Shown one piece after another: positions 9,301-18,440 of a stretch of 64,000 nucleotides of DNA; position 1 is the stretch's first letter, and each line of letters begins with the position of its first letter. This stretch comes from Mesorhizobium sp. M8A.F.Ca.ET.218.01.1.1 (lineage in GTDB: Bacteria; Pseudomonadota; Alphaproteobacteria; Rhizobiales; Rhizobiaceae). Location of the stretch: positions 1 through 64,000 of the forward strand of contig NZ_SRUZ01000014.1 in the NCBI RefSeq assembly GCF_004791165.1, read 5' to 3'. The position numbers were made by a program, and so were the translations under genes. A model generated the notes under the pieces. The model made no database searches. It was not told the DNA's origin and saw only the letters and a program-made list of their open reading frames with translations.

Positions 9301-10237
9301 TGCCGGCGGCTCCGGCCGCCCCGCCATTGTGGATTTCGACGCGATACAGCTGGTTGTCGAGGCTGCGATAGCCGCCCTCGACCGGCAGCTCGCAGGGGCT
9401 CTGCTCGGCCGCGGCCTCGCGCGCGGCGGCGCTGAGCCGCAGCGGCTCGCCGACCTCGGGCGTCCAGCCCGGCGGGAACGAGCTGCAGCTGACCGGCGCC
9501 GCGACGGCGCCGGCATCGAGCAGTTGCTTGACCGGCACGGTCTTCACCTGCCAGACGACCTGGCTGCGTACCGCGGTATCGGGGCCGTTGAGCGCCGTCT
9601 CGGCGATCACCGGATCATCGAGCACGGTGATCTCGCGCTCCCACACATCGAGATAGGCGAGATAGCTGACCGGGTCGACCGGCAGCACCGCGCCGGGCAG
9701 GTGCGGCTGCAGCAGCAGCGAGGCAAGGCCGCGGATTTCCACCGTGTCGGCGGCGCCGACGGCACCCGAGAGGGTCAGGCGCTGGTGCCCGCCATCGCCC
9801 TCCTCCGGATTCTTGATCTCGGCGACGCTGGCCCGCGTCGCGGCGCCCGCCGCCGTCGTCTCGACCCATTGCCCGACCCGCAGCGCCGGGCCGCCGACCA
9901 CCTCCCACAGCGTCGCCGCATCGGCGCCCGAGACCCGATGCAGCACGCTGGCCGGGCTCGCTTCGTGCTCCACCAGGATGCCACCGACATAGGCCCGCCC
10001 GGTGCCGATCAGCAGGTCGGCGCCGGGAGCGGCCGGCACCGCCGCAAGCGCGAAGCCCGCCGCCGATCCCGGCATGCCGGTCTGCCCGATGACATCGATG
10101 CTGGTCGTACGCTCGACATGTCTGCCGATATCGAACGCCTCGTTCCAGTCGGCATCGAGGTGCACCCGGCCCTGCTGCTGCCGGACACCGGAGAAATGGC
10201 GGGAGGGCCGGAAAGTATCGCGCGTGTAGTCAGCCAT
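6338..10237 (-). CDS. DUF6519 / Ig-like / right-handed beta-helix protein, candidate eCIS fibre or baseplate appendage
   Basis: This 1,299-residue protein starts with the DUF6519 signature (FRPSRHFSGVRQQQGRVHLD, then ADWNEAFDI), a domain I associate with phage-tail-like clusters; the domain spans roughly the first 480 residues. Two Big-1-like immunoglobulin repeats follow (LRVGVTRGRHPVAGRAVRFS and a second copy beginning LRVGVYWGKQPLAGVRVDF). After about residue 800 comes a right-handed beta-helix rich in short strand-turn units (LRRLGLILP, IEDCVFFLPP, ILGNRIGGD, ISRNELQN, VAGNNIRG, VTGNTIINR). This architecture resembles tail-spike or fibre proteins that bind or cleave surface polysaccharide. 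No catalytic residues can be assigned. It is 9 bases downstream of the tail-protein gene. Confidence 0.8.
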   Translation of the reverse strand: MADYTRDTFRPSRHFSGVRQQQGRVHLDADWNEAFDIGRHVERTTSIDVIGQTGMPGSAAGFALAAVPAAPGADLLIGTGRAYVGGILVEHEASPASVLHRVSGADAATLWEVVGGPALRVGQWVETTAAGAATRASVAEIKNPEEGDGGHQRLTLSGAVGAADTVEIRGLASLLLQPHLPGAVLPVDPVSYLAYLDVWEREITVLDDPVIAETALNGPDTAVRSQVVWQVKTVPVKQLLDAGAVAAPVSCSSFPPGWTPEVGEPLRLSAAAREAAAEQSPCELPVEGGYRSLDNQLYRVEIHNGGAAGAAGITLKWSRDNAIHRHRLLDVANSSLVLEEIGPDSPTSIAADDWLELLDEERVLGGEPGYFIEVDEVVGTRLGIRAILDPVTLQPLVQNGAPNADILPRRGVVRRWEGGPPVGIPADGKLTLEAGIEVTLSAGRAATGMYWLIPARTLTAALEWPADAASGAPLALPPHGIRHAYCVLGLIDNGAGLSVVSDCRPIFEPLTELETFAYLGGDGQEATPDLTAPATLVPLNSPLRVGVTRGRHPVAGRAVRFSLAEANSGASLVVPPGGSEIEHVVTGAAMTTLVLRTDADGVAETGLSIPGLAGQYHVVAELLDSTVVAGASVSHLPIEFTASASVGAAVAFDPANCAYQASDRIAPVPARTVQEAIDRLCPRVELRMVGGDSQLLTGQQQSLRPLRVGVYWGKQPLAGVRVDFAVASGDATMSGPSPLTNAEGIAESFIVAGSDTTSNGGLVEITATVVGTPAPNPAPLVFGAQFVKADGASGPSCSVTIGPDGLEAAGTTLAEFIGKLVTADRSRRISILLLPGSYVLHETLDLSGFDNLVLAGCRDGVWLKPDEGTPRAFERGLVLIERATNLTLRRLGLILPSKSDELNLGVWVSKAGDIRIEDCVFFLPPRGVRSSLLALRISSECPNLKILGNRIGGDTPLEPERGPRLGIVAGIDPRSGSEKAEAALLTGLEISRNELQNLTAAVYLRALFGTVRCEDNRVEGCDNGIFVVAATVTDRRVLFDALGRGVDVADGRLILAALQGAHPALMQSVQEALAASPLPADLRPSTVGTFGEPRVARRAAEAKLAQAKALNATLLEQFNADPELSREARERLRRDVAAQAAPDRLAAAFDALAVSPFRVSNEKFPASATVRIAGNDIVTLPASEEGQVNTSSNLLVYLDEATEPTVMVAGNNIRGQRRQFLVWVKGGVFGTVTGNTIINRQAGVAAGRLALYYMLEVEAPVCVVSIAGNVIVGSVKAVDPQHAGSPLPNWHQINSNAFV

Positions 10238-10246
10238 GACGGATCC

Positions 10247-12508
10247 TCAACTCTCAAAAATGACGTCGGCGGCGAGGCCGAACGGCAGGTATTCCCTGAG
10301 CGCGTCTCGCAGGTTGGCGAGCCGCTGCGGATTGCGGAGCCGGTTGAGGGCTCCCATCTCGGTACGTCCCTCGCCGCCCTCGGCGATTTCACTCGGACAA
10401 CGCTGTGCCAGTTGGGCGAAAGCCGGCTCCTCGGCGAGCGTCGCGCTGAACACCGGACGAATACTGCGGCGGATGGCGGTTTCCATCTCGGCGGTGAAGG
10501 CCACACCCAGCCGTTCCCTGGCCTCGCTCACCTGCAGCTCCGGCGCGCAATGGAAGCGCCGCGGCACGCGCGAGCCGGGCGGCACGTAGCTGAACCGCAC
10601 ATAGCCGGCCTGGCGCCGCGCGATCTCGAGCGGCGCGGTGAAGAGGCTGTCCGACGCCTCGAGGCTGCGGCCGACGCTGCGGCCGAACAGCGTCGAGCGC
10701 TCGACCGCGAGGTCGGCCGCGGGCGCGTCGATGACCACCGGCGCGGCCGAAGGATCGCCATCGGCCACCCGGTCTTCGCCCACCACGCTGTCGACGATCG
10801 CGATGGCGCCGGCCGCCGCGGCGAGACCGAGGCGCCCACAGATGCTGCGCTCGATCCTGAGCCCGAGCCCGGCATTGCCGGCAGTCACGGTCACCGCGTC
10901 GCCCAGCGCCTCGGCGCCGGCGCCGAACGTGCCGCAGCGCAGCTCGAGCCGCCCCAGCTGGCCGGCCATTACCCGCACGCGGCCCTCGAGCAGCAGTCCA
11001 TCGAGGATCAGCGTGCCCCCGGCTTCGTCGGCTTTCGCCGTGCCGCGCACCTTGAGGTCGCTTGCGAGATGCGGCCGCCGGCCGGCCGGAATCAGGTCGC
11101 CCGCCTTGCGGTGCCCTGCGCCCGCCGCGGTATCGCGCAGCGGCCAGCCGGCTGCGACGATCGCCAGCATGGCGCCCTGCGGGATGCTGATGGTTTGCGC
11201 CGCGCTACTGAGGTCCTCGTCATAGCTGGCGCTGTCGAGCACCGCGATGATGCCGCGCCGGCCGGCCGCCGCTTCCGCATTCCACAGCGCGATGGCTTCG
11301 GCGAGGCTCGCGACGATCGTCTGGCCGGGCGCCGCGCTCAGCGCCTCGGTGCGGCGGGTCACCCCGACCTGCCACAATGGCGGCTGCGCTTCGGGGTCGG
11401 CGAACGGTCCGATCCAATCGGCCACCAAGGCCCGGCGATCGCCCGGCCCGGCGCCGAACTCTCCGGCGCTGCCGAACGCATAGCTCACCTCGACGGCCTT
11501 GCCCTCGTCATCGGCATGCAGCGACAGCCGCCCCAGCTCGGGATCGAAATTGATCGTACCGGCGACCGCCGGCCGGGTCCAGCTCACGCCGCCCCCCAAC
11601 TGGCGATCGGCGAGGTTGCAGCAATGGAGCTGCTGGGGCCTGAGGCTGACGCCACCCAGCCGCGCCGCGAACACCGGGCGGGTGCGGAAGAACAACCCTC
11701 CGCCCGGCTTGCCGTCGCGCAGCGCCTCGAGATCGGCGGCGATGCGGCGGCGGCGCAGCGGCCCCGGCACCGACGCCTCGGTGCTCGACTGATCGACGCT
11801 CTGTTCGGTGCGCGGCCGGTTGAACAGCCGCAGCGGCCGGCCCACCGGATCGAGCAGGCGGTAGCCGGCGCCCGGCGCGGCGGCGCGCGGCACCACGCCG
11901 CCGAGATAGCCGCCCTCCCTCTCGTCGGTGAGGAACGGCAGGTCGTTATTGTGGAGTCGCCAGACGAACAGCCCCAGATTGGGGATATTGTAGCGGCCTG
12001 AGGTACGGCCGATGGCCCGCACATCGACCGAGTGCGCCGCGCTTTCGAACGGCCCGCCGGTCAGCGTCGCGGCATCGCGCAGCGACATGGTAGCGGGCAC
12101 CCCACCCTTCTGCCGGTTGAGGTAGCGGGTCTGCTGCAGCAGGCTGAAAAACTCCACCGCCACTGCTGGCCAGCCCGACACGTCGCGAGCCAATTGCTCG
12201 ACAATGACCCTGGTGCCCTTGGCCTGCCGATAGGCCAGCGTATTGGCGACATAGGCCCTGAGGCTGCCCTCGCCGAACTCACGCAGCGCGCGGGCCCCCA
12301 CCAGGTCGCCGATATAGGACACGGCCCAGTTCTCACAGGTCTCGATGAACCAGTTGTCGTAGAGCTGATCGGTGTCGCGCTCGACCAGCTCGAGCTCCCG
12401 CGTCAGGATCTGCATCAGCGCCAGCAGCGGGCGGCCCTCGTCGGCGTCCCTGGCGGTGATGTAACCCGGCAACAGTTGATACAGCCGGTCGATCGCACTG
12501 TTACGCAT
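10247..12508 (-). CDS. eCIS tail/baseplate protein (phage tail protein I / Afp12-like)
   Basis: The 753-residue protein has an N-terminal tail-protein signature (AIDRLYQLLPGYITARDAD, DQLYDNWFIETCENWAVSYIG, then ALREFGEGSLRAYVANTL), as in P2 I-type and Afp12-like baseplate proteins. The C-terminal half consists of repeated beta-strand turns (LILDGLLLEGRVRV, LELRCGTFGAG), suggesting a beta-helix. The start is the ATG at 12508 with GGAGG 6 bases upstream, rather than the TTG two codons earlier; it overlaps the previous gene by 8 bases. Known wedge proteins of this type join the baseplate ring to fibres. The beta-helix part is larger than in the P2 protein and may carry a receptor-binding or attachment function. 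Confidence 0.8.
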   Translation of the reverse strand: MRNSAIDRLYQLLPGYITARDADEGRPLLALMQILTRELELVERDTDQLYDNWFIETCENWAVSYIGDLVGARALREFGEGSLRAYVANTLAYRQAKGTRVIVEQLARDVSGWPAVAVEFFSLLQQTRYLNRQKGGVPATMSLRDAATLTGGPFESAAHSVDVRAIGRTSGRYNIPNLGLFVWRLHNNDLPFLTDEREGGYLGGVVPRAAAPGAGYRLLDPVGRPLRLFNRPRTEQSVDQSSTEASVPGPLRRRRIAADLEALRDGKPGGGLFFRTRPVFAARLGGVSLRPQQLHCCNLADRQLGGGVSWTRPAVAGTINFDPELGRLSLHADDEGKAVEVSYAFGSAGEFGAGPGDRRALVADWIGPFADPEAQPPLWQVGVTRRTEALSAAPGQTIVASLAEAIALWNAEAAAGRRGIIAVLDSASYDEDLSSAAQTISIPQGAMLAIVAAGWPLRDTAAGAGHRKAGDLIPAGRRPHLASDLKVRGTAKADEAGGTLILDGLLLEGRVRVMAGQLGRLELRCGTFGAGAEALGDAVTVTAGNAGLGLRIERSICGRLGLAAAAGAIAIVDSVVGEDRVADGDPSAAPVVIDAPAADLAVERSTLFGRSVGRSLEASDSLFTAPLEIARRQAGYVRFSYVPPGSRVPRRFHCAPELQVSEARERLGVAFTAEMETAIRRSIRPVFSATLAEEPAFAQLAQRCPSEIAEGGEGRTEMGALNRLRNPQRLANLRDALREYLPFGLAADVIFES

Positions 12509-15500
12509 CGGCAACCTCCAGCGTCAGGGCTATGCCGGTGGGAAGGGCGACCAGCAGCTCGGCGGGATCGATCGTCGGGGCCTCGGCATCGACCACCCGT
12601 GCAGCGCCCGCCGGCATCACCGAGGTGAGCGTCGCCGGCCCCGCCTGGCTCGCGCCATAGGGGCTGAGCTGATCGAGATCGCTGTAGACCACCCCTGGCA
12701 CGCCCTGCATTGCCGCGGTGATCTCAGCCGCGCTGAGCGCGCTGGCCAGCGCCCGCTCGTCATAGCCGAAGCGGCGCAGCAGCTCGGCCTCCACCGCCGC
12801 CCGCACGTCCTCGAGGCGATAGCGCCGGTCGTAGGCCAGCTTGGCGGCAATTTGGAAATAGCGCTGCCGATGCGGCGCCACGAACAGCCGATGGCCCGGG
12901 TCGCGGCGGCGCTCGATCGCCTCGGCGAGGCTCCGCAACGTGCTGTCGGCTGGGTCGAACACCCCTTCGAGGCGCGGCGCCACGCTGAGATGTACCACCT
13001 GCCGGCGGCCCAGCCGCAGCGCCGCCACCTTCGCCTTGCCGATGCCGGCAAAGCCGAGGGCGAAATCCTCGTAATCGGTGAGCGAGACGATGCGGCCGAG
13101 CATCCGGACGCTCTGCGGCGCGCTGATCCGCGCATCGGCGAGTGTTTCGGCCGGCGCCGCACCGCGCGCCGGGCTGCGGTTGATCACCGCCCGGATGCCG
13201 AGCGGGCGCGATTTCAGCAGCGTCAGGCTCTGTTCGGCCACCTGCCCCGCAACGCCCATGCCGCTGCGATAGCTGGCGGTGACGTTGAGGCTGCCGGTCG
13301 GCAGGCGCCTGCCATGCTGGCCATCGCCGAACACCACCCTGGTGGTGCCGTCATCGTCGATCCGCACGGCATAGACCTGGTCGTCCGGCCCGGCATCGTA
13401 GAGCGCCTCGACTTCCGACCAGGCGACGCCATCGACCCGCACCACCAGCGTCGTCGCCGTGCCGCGATCGGTGGCGGCGGGAACGAAGGTCAGTTGCGGG
13501 CGCGACAGCTTGAACGCCTGGTGCGCCAGCAGCGCGTCGCCGCTGCCCAGCGCCTCCTCGCCGAACTCGCCATGCGTCGCCGGCGCCACATTGGCGTTGG
13601 CCTTGAGGCTGGTGCGCACATAGCTGCGCGACAGCCCTTCGGCAAACCCCAGTGTGGTGAAGCCGCCGACATGCGTCACATCGGCGATCACCAGCGTCTC
13701 GCCATCGATGAGGCCCAGCGCATCGGCGCGCTCGCCGACGATCGAGATGGCGCTGCCCACGATGACGTCGAGATAGAGCCCGTCGAGGGTCAGGCTCCTG
13801 GTGCCGGCCGCGATCGGATCGACGATCGGCAGACCGCCCAGCGGTAATGGCTGGCTCGCCACGCGGGCGATCGCGGTGCGGAAGTTGAGGTCGAGCGCGT
13901 CCTTGTCAGTCTTGGTGAAGTCGCCATTCTCGGTCGCGAGCAGCAGGCCGGTGGCCTTGCCGCTGAGCGCGAAGTCGGCGCGGGACTGCGTGCCGACCGC
14001 CCCGACACGTAGCGCCCTGACCTGTGATGCGTTGGGGTTTTCAAACAGCACCCAGTCGCCGGGGACGATCTCCGGAATCTCGCGCTCGAGAAACACGTCG
14101 ACCGGCTCCCTGTCATCGTCACCCGTTTTGCCAGTCAGCGACACGCCCTGCGAGTCGGTCCAGATCTTGACCGGCTTTCCGTCTTTCTCCCAATCCCTCG
14201 GGTAAGCCTCGGGAGGCTGCTCCTCGCCCCTCTTGTTCCGGCTCTTTGGCAGCAGCTTCCATTTCGGCGCAGCGTTGCCGAAAAAGCCGGTGCTCTGGCG
14301 CAGCATCACGAGGCCGGGGCTGACCTGCTCCAGCGGCGGCGCTTCGATTTCCTTGGGGAAGCGGAACAGCAGCATCAGCTTCACCCGCGGCCAGGCCTGC
14401 AGCTTGATGAAGCTCGACAGCGTATTGCCGCGCCAGGTGGCGCGCTTGATCGCCCGGCTGGCGGTCTTGACGTTGAAGGCGATCGGCCGGATGTCGAGCT
14501 TCGCCTCCGGCAGCAGCGCCGTCATGAACTTGAGCTTGAGCGGCTTGGGCGGCAGCGGCTTGGTGACCAGCGGCGCGAGCACCACCTCGGTCAGTTGGTG
14601 GCCGATATCCTCGCTGACCTCGACGATGCGGAAGGCGCGCGTCTGCGCCAGGGTGCCGACGCCCACCGCCAGCATCCGCATGCCGCGCCGCAGCGAAAGG
14701 CCGAGCCCGCGCAACTGGATGCGATCGACGAACACGCCGCGGATGACCGGCGCGATCTCGGGGTTCAGCTTGGCATCTTCGATCAGGTCGTCGAGCGCTG
14801 CGCCGATATCGAGCCCCGGCACCACCGCCAGGTACTTGTCGAGATCGGGCTTGGTGATCTCGATCAGGTCGGCGGCATCCACCGCGCTGAAATCGAAGGA
14901 CGAGTCGAGATCGAGCAGGCAGAGCTCGCCATGGTGCGGCTTGCCTTCGTCCCAGAACATGGCGAGGTGCTGCGGCCGCTCGGTGCGCAGCGCGATGTCG
15001 TTCCACTCGGCCCGCGCCGTGATCGGCGCCACCGTCTCGAAGGTCTGCGGCCGTTCGTCGGGGTGTTGCGGCACGCTCAGCACCTGCGTGCCGGTGGGGA
15101 CCGTGATCACCCGGAACGGATCGTCGCGATCCTCGACCGTGAAGGCGAGGCTTGCAGAGGCGGCGACGCCGGGCCGCAGCTCATAGCCGATCTCCCGCGC
15201 CAGCTCGACCATCGAGTCCCGTTCGAGCGCGGTCCTCAGGTAGCCCTCGTTGGCGATCCGCTCCTGGTAGAAGCTCAGCACGTCCAGCGTCACCGAGAAC
15301 GCGTCGGCCAGCGCAATTGTCGGGTCATCCGCGGCACGGCTGGTGAGGCCGGCCAGAGGCCGCTTTTCCGCCAGCGTCGCCGGATCGACCACCCGCTCGC
15401 GCGGCAGGTTGTGCAGCACGCGCGCGAGGAAATCGCCGTGCCGCCCGACCCGATAGTCGATGGCGGCGAGCCCCGCCCGGTTGCCTGGCCGGCGCGGCGC

Positions 15501-15539
15501 AAAAGCCGCCGGCAGGTCGTCGTCGCTGTCGCCGCTCAT
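12501..15539 (-). CDS. Putative eCIS baseplate assembly protein (gp6/J-like wedge)
   Basis: The 1,012-residue protein begins with the segment typical of the 'putative baseplate assembly protein' family of phage-tail-like clusters (AAIDYRVGRHGDFLARVLHN, DDPTIALADAFSVTLDVLSF, YQERIANEGYLRTA). The C-terminal third contains a baseplate-J-like region (RYFQIAAKLAYDRRYRLEDV, AEITAAMQGVPGVVYSDLDQ). The middle is a long beta-rich insertion. It overlaps the upstream 847-residue homologue by 4 bases, and the two together probably form the wedge dimer seen in T4 (gp6/gp7) and Afp (Afp11/Afp12). The protein would sit in the baseplate ring around the spike and change shape during firing. Confidence 0.85.
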   Translation of the reverse strand: MSGDSDDDLPAAFAPRRPGNRAGLAAIDYRVGRHGDFLARVLHNLPRERVVDPATLAEKRPLAGLTSRAADDPTIALADAFSVTLDVLSFYQERIANEGYLRTALERDSMVELAREIGYELRPGVAASASLAFTVEDRDDPFRVITVPTGTQVLSVPQHPDERPQTFETVAPITARAEWNDIALRTERPQHLAMFWDEGKPHHGELCLLDLDSSFDFSAVDAADLIEITKPDLDKYLAVVPGLDIGAALDDLIEDAKLNPEIAPVIRGVFVDRIQLRGLGLSLRRGMRMLAVGVGTLAQTRAFRIVEVSEDIGHQLTEVVLAPLVTKPLPPKPLKLKFMTALLPEAKLDIRPIAFNVKTASRAIKRATWRGNTLSSFIKLQAWPRVKLMLLFRFPKEIEAPPLEQVSPGLVMLRQSTGFFGNAAPKWKLLPKSRNKRGEEQPPEAYPRDWEKDGKPVKIWTDSQGVSLTGKTGDDDREPVDVFLEREIPEIVPGDWVLFENPNASQVRALRVGAVGTQSRADFALSGKATGLLLATENGDFTKTDKDALDLNFRTAIARVASQPLPLGGLPIVDPIAAGTRSLTLDGLYLDVIVGSAISIVGERADALGLIDGETLVIADVTHVGGFTTLGFAEGLSRSYVRTSLKANANVAPATHGEFGEEALGSGDALLAHQAFKLSRPQLTFVPAATDRGTATTLVVRVDGVAWSEVEALYDAGPDDQVYAVRIDDDGTTRVVFGDGQHGRRLPTGSLNVTASYRSGMGVAGQVAEQSLTLLKSRPLGIRAVINRSPARGAAPAETLADARISAPQSVRMLGRIVSLTDYEDFALGFAGIGKAKVAALRLGRRQVVHLSVAPRLEGVFDPADSTLRSLAEAIERRRDPGHRLFVAPHRQRYFQIAAKLAYDRRYRLEDVRAAVEAELLRRFGYDERALASALSAAEITAAMQGVPGVVYSDLDQLSPYGASQAGPATLTSVMPAGAARVVDAEAPTIDPAELLVALPTGIALTLEVADA

Positions 15540-18079
15540 CGCCCGCCCTCCACGTAAAAGCGCAGCCGGCCATGCTCGGGCGCGTTGGGGTCGTTATCGA
15601 GCCGCGCCACTTCGCGGCGCCCGATGGCGATGACGCCATCTTCGGCATAATCGACGCCCTGATCGTAGAAGCGGCGGAAGCGGCCGCTGGCGCTGGAGCC
15701 TGGCAGTTGCATGCCCACCCAGCGCACCCCCGGCACCGCCATGGCTTCGGCGATGATGCTGCTCAGCAGCACATCCTCGCCGAAGCTGAAGGCGTCGGGA
15801 TGGAAATAGCCACGCGTGCGGTCGGGCCGCACGCCGGAGCTGAACCGGCTCAGCAGCGCCGCCTCGACATGCTCGGCATAGTGGCCATCGGCGGCGCACA
15901 CCACCAGCGCCACATCGAGCGGTACGAACACCGGCGGCTCGATCTCGAGATCGTGGCCGGCCAGCCGGAACGGCTCGAGAAAGCCGATCAGCTCGGCTTC
16001 GAACGCCGCATCGACCGGCCGTCCGCCACGCCGGTCCACCGCGATGAAGATGGTCTGCCAGCTGCCGGTCCAGCGCCGCTCGGCAATGGCGCGCTGCACA
16101 TCGCGGTGCCGCTCGGCGAACCCCGCATAGTCGTCGGCGGTGACGGCGCGGCGCTGCTGGTGGAAGGCGCGTGGCGCGGCGAGCTTGATCGCCGTCAGCG
16201 TTTCCGGCTCGGCGCCGCCCACCGCCGGCAGCGGGTTCCTGATGTCGTCGACGAACCCCGCGTCATCGAGCACGATATGGCCCAGGGCGTCGGCCCCCAG
16301 CCGGCCGGCCGCGCCGCTGCCGACCCGCAGTCGCGCCCGGTAGCGGACGCCCGGCTGCGGGGTGGCGCCGAAGCGATTGTCGCCGAACCGCAGCTCGGCG
16401 CTGCTGTCATTGCCGGTCTCGACCACGAACTCGGCGGCGAAACGATCGGAATTGAGCAGGTCGGTGCTGGCGAGCCACGTCTCGCCGGCGCTGAGTTCGA
16501 TCGCCGGCAGCGCCGCGGCGGCATTCTGCTGCAGCGCTTCGGCCGCCGGCCGGCGCCGCGCCGCCACCGCATCGAACGGTACGGCGCGGGTGAGCGGGCC
16601 GACGGTGACCCGCGGCCGGTAGGGCGGCGCGCCATAACCCCTGCTGTCGGGTTCGGGCGGCATCTCGGGGTCGAGCGCGCTGCGCCCCACCAGCCCGGCA
16701 TGCAGCGATTGCCGCGCCTCGGCCTCGGGCGCGAGGTTGGCATAGGCATAATCGAGGGTGTGCCCGTCATCGGCCAGCACGATATTCCCGCGCGCAACCG
16801 CCCCCGGCTGCGCGCCATCGCGCCCGAGATTAAGCGCGAATGGCAGGGCGTCGGCCAGCGCCCAGTGGATCTCGAGCACCGGCTTGCCCTCGAGCGGATC
16901 GCTGAGCTCGCGCGGGCTGCGGTCGAGCCGCACCGCATGCCGGTGCGTCGGATCGGCCGGGTCACTCGCCGTGCCGCCGATCGGGAAGCGCTCCTCGAAC
17001 ACCAGCACGTCGCCGGCCTCGAGGTGGGTGCTCGCCACCGTGCCGACGAGGTGCGCCATGGTCGCGCCGGAAGGCAGCCGGCCGGCGCTGGCGCTCCAGC
17101 TGTGCAGGGTGAGTTCGTTCTGCGCCTGATAGAGCGCCGTCACATCCACCATGGTCTCGAACACTCGCGCCCCGGCATTGAGCGCCTCGGCGAGCCGCTC
17201 GGGATCGCGCGGCAACGCCTTGGGCAGCCCGCCGCCACTCGCCCCGTCGGGGCGGGTCAGGAGCATGGTGCCGGCCGGCACCAGCGGTGGGTCGAGCTGG
17301 GTGCGGTCCGCATTGACCGTAATGCACACGAAGGTGCGGGCGTTGCAGCTCTCGCCGGCCCGATAACCGAGCAGCCGCGCATGCCGCCGAGCCGAGGCGC
17401 GCAGCCGGGCCCGCGACAGATAGGCCTCGGTGCCCACCGCGTCCTGGTAGTAGCTCGCGAGGTCGGCCCCGAAAGCCAGCGTTTCGACCAGGGTGACGCC
17501 GAGATCCGCGGCGCTGCGTTCAGTCCAGCCCGGCATGGTCACCGCCATGCGATCAATCATCAGCCGCCGGAAGCTCTCGTAATCCTTGGCGAGGTAGTCG
17601 ATCGGCGGCGCCGGCGGCGGCTCAGGCAGCGGCGGCGGCGGCGGCAAGGCGTCGAAATCGGTCGGGCAATCGGCCTTGAACGAGAACTCGATCAGCGCCA
17701 GCGCCGGATCGAAACTGGCGGGCGGCGCGTCGAGGTTGCTGCCGCGCAGCACCAACCGGTAGCGCGAGAAATCGCCGGCCCGGTCGAGGCTCAGCCGCAC
17801 CGTCTGGGCATTGGCGCCCGGAGCGGCGGCGATGACCTCGATGCCGACGATCCTGACACCGCCCTCGATGGCGAAGTTCTCCCCGCTCAGATCGGCCACG
17901 CCGTCGGGCCTGAGGAACACCACGTCGAGCAGCCGCTGCCGCAGCGCCGGGCTGGGCGCATCGTCATCGAGCACTTCGAGGTAATCGAGCCCGTTGAGGC
18001 GCAGCCCGCCGATCTTCACCTGGGAGCCGAGCAGCTTCTTTCGCCTCTCGCTGTTGGCTGAGAACTGCCGCCGATCCAT
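15536..18079 (-). CDS. eCIS baseplate wedge protein (Afp11/gpJ-like)
   Basis: The 847-residue protein carries the J-family core: IDYLAKDYESFRRLMIDRMA, followed by LGVTLVETLAFGADLASYYQ, GTEAYLSRARLRASARRHAR and LLGYRAGESCNA. This order is diagnostic of Afp11/Pvc11 baseplate proteins. A Pro-rich linker near residues 145-160 joins it to an N-terminal beta domain. The C-terminal region (VTADDYAGFAERHRDVQRAI, then RGGRPVDAAFEAELIGFLEP) matches baseplate-J C-terminal modules. The gene starts one base after gp25 stops and overlaps the next baseplate gene by 4 bases, so stoichiometric coupling is likely. Confidence 0.9.
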   Translation of the reverse strand: MDRRQFSANSERRKKLLGSQVKIGGLRLNGLDYLEVLDDDAPSPALRQRLLDVVFLRPDGVADLSGENFAIEGGVRIVGIEVIAAAPGANAQTVRLSLDRAGDFSRYRLVLRGSNLDAPPASFDPALALIEFSFKADCPTDFDALPPPPPLPEPPPAPPIDYLAKDYESFRRLMIDRMAVTMPGWTERSAADLGVTLVETLAFGADLASYYQDAVGTEAYLSRARLRASARRHARLLGYRAGESCNARTFVCITVNADRTQLDPPLVPAGTMLLTRPDGASGGGLPKALPRDPERLAEALNAGARVFETMVDVTALYQAQNELTLHSWSASAGRLPSGATMAHLVGTVASTHLEAGDVLVFEERFPIGGTASDPADPTHRHAVRLDRSPRELSDPLEGKPVLEIHWALADALPFALNLGRDGAQPGAVARGNIVLADDGHTLDYAYANLAPEAEARQSLHAGLVGRSALDPEMPPEPDSRGYGAPPYRPRVTVGPLTRAVPFDAVAARRRPAAEALQQNAAAALPAIELSAGETWLASTDLLNSDRFAAEFVVETGNDSSAELRFGDNRFGATPQPGVRYRARLRVGSGAAGRLGADALGHIVLDDAGFVDDIRNPLPAVGGAEPETLTAIKLAAPRAFHQQRRAVTADDYAGFAERHRDVQRAIAERRWTGSWQTIFIAVDRRGGRPVDAAFEAELIGFLEPFRLAGHDLEIEPPVFVPLDVALVVCAADGHYAEHVEAALLSRFSSGVRPDRTRGYFHPDAFSFGEDVLLSSIIAEAMAVPGVRWVGMQLPGSSASGRFRRFYDQGVDYAEDGVIAIGRREVARLDNDPNAPEHGRLRFYVEGGR

Positions 18080-18080
18080 T

Positions 18081-18440
18081 TCAGGCCTGCCTCACCACTT
18101 GCACCGACCGCTCCTGGTCGCCGTCGAGCGGCCGAAAGCGCACTTCCACCGACACCGTCGCGTCATGCGCCTCCACTTCGACGCCACGCACCTCGATGGC
18201 TTCCGACAGCCAGCGCTGCAGGCTCGACAGCACCAGGTGCTGCAGCGCCATGGCCAATTCGGGGGCGTTCTGCGAATGCACCAGCTGCCGCGCCCCCGAG
18301 CCGAAATCCGGGCGGTTGACCCGCTCGCCCTGGCCGGTGAACAGCACCAGCGCGATGAGATCGCGCACATGCTCGTCGGGGCTGGCCGTTGCCGTGCCGC
18401 CGGTCGCCGCCACCCGGTAGGGAAACCCGAACTCGGTCAT
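18081..18440 (-). CDS. gp25-like baseplate protein (Afp9-like)
   Basis: This 119-residue protein matches the GPW/gp25 family, which connects the sheath to the baseplate and nucleates sheath assembly. The segment EHVRDLIALVLFTGQGERVN followed by RPDFGSGARQLVH is the family signature; it contains the conserved acidic and Arg residues around ERVNRPDFG that contact the sheath. The length is normal for the family. It overlaps the PAAR-like gene by 4 bases and is followed after one base by the J-like wedge gene, the classical order of eCIS operons. Confidence 0.93.
   Translation of the reverse strand: MTEFGFPYRVAATGGTATASPDEHVRDLIALVLFTGQGERVNRPDFGSGARQLVHSQNAPELAMALQHLVLSSLQRWLSEAIEVRGVEVEAHDATVSVEVRFRPLDGDQERSVQVVRQA

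Noticed and set aside
9329..12001. An 890-codon plus-strand open frame
   Set aside because: It is antisense to the DUF6519 and tail-protein genes and shows low-complexity Arg/Ala/Gly composition.
15572..18061. An 829-codon plus-strand open frame
   Set aside because: It is antisense to the J-like baseplate gene, with no family motif.
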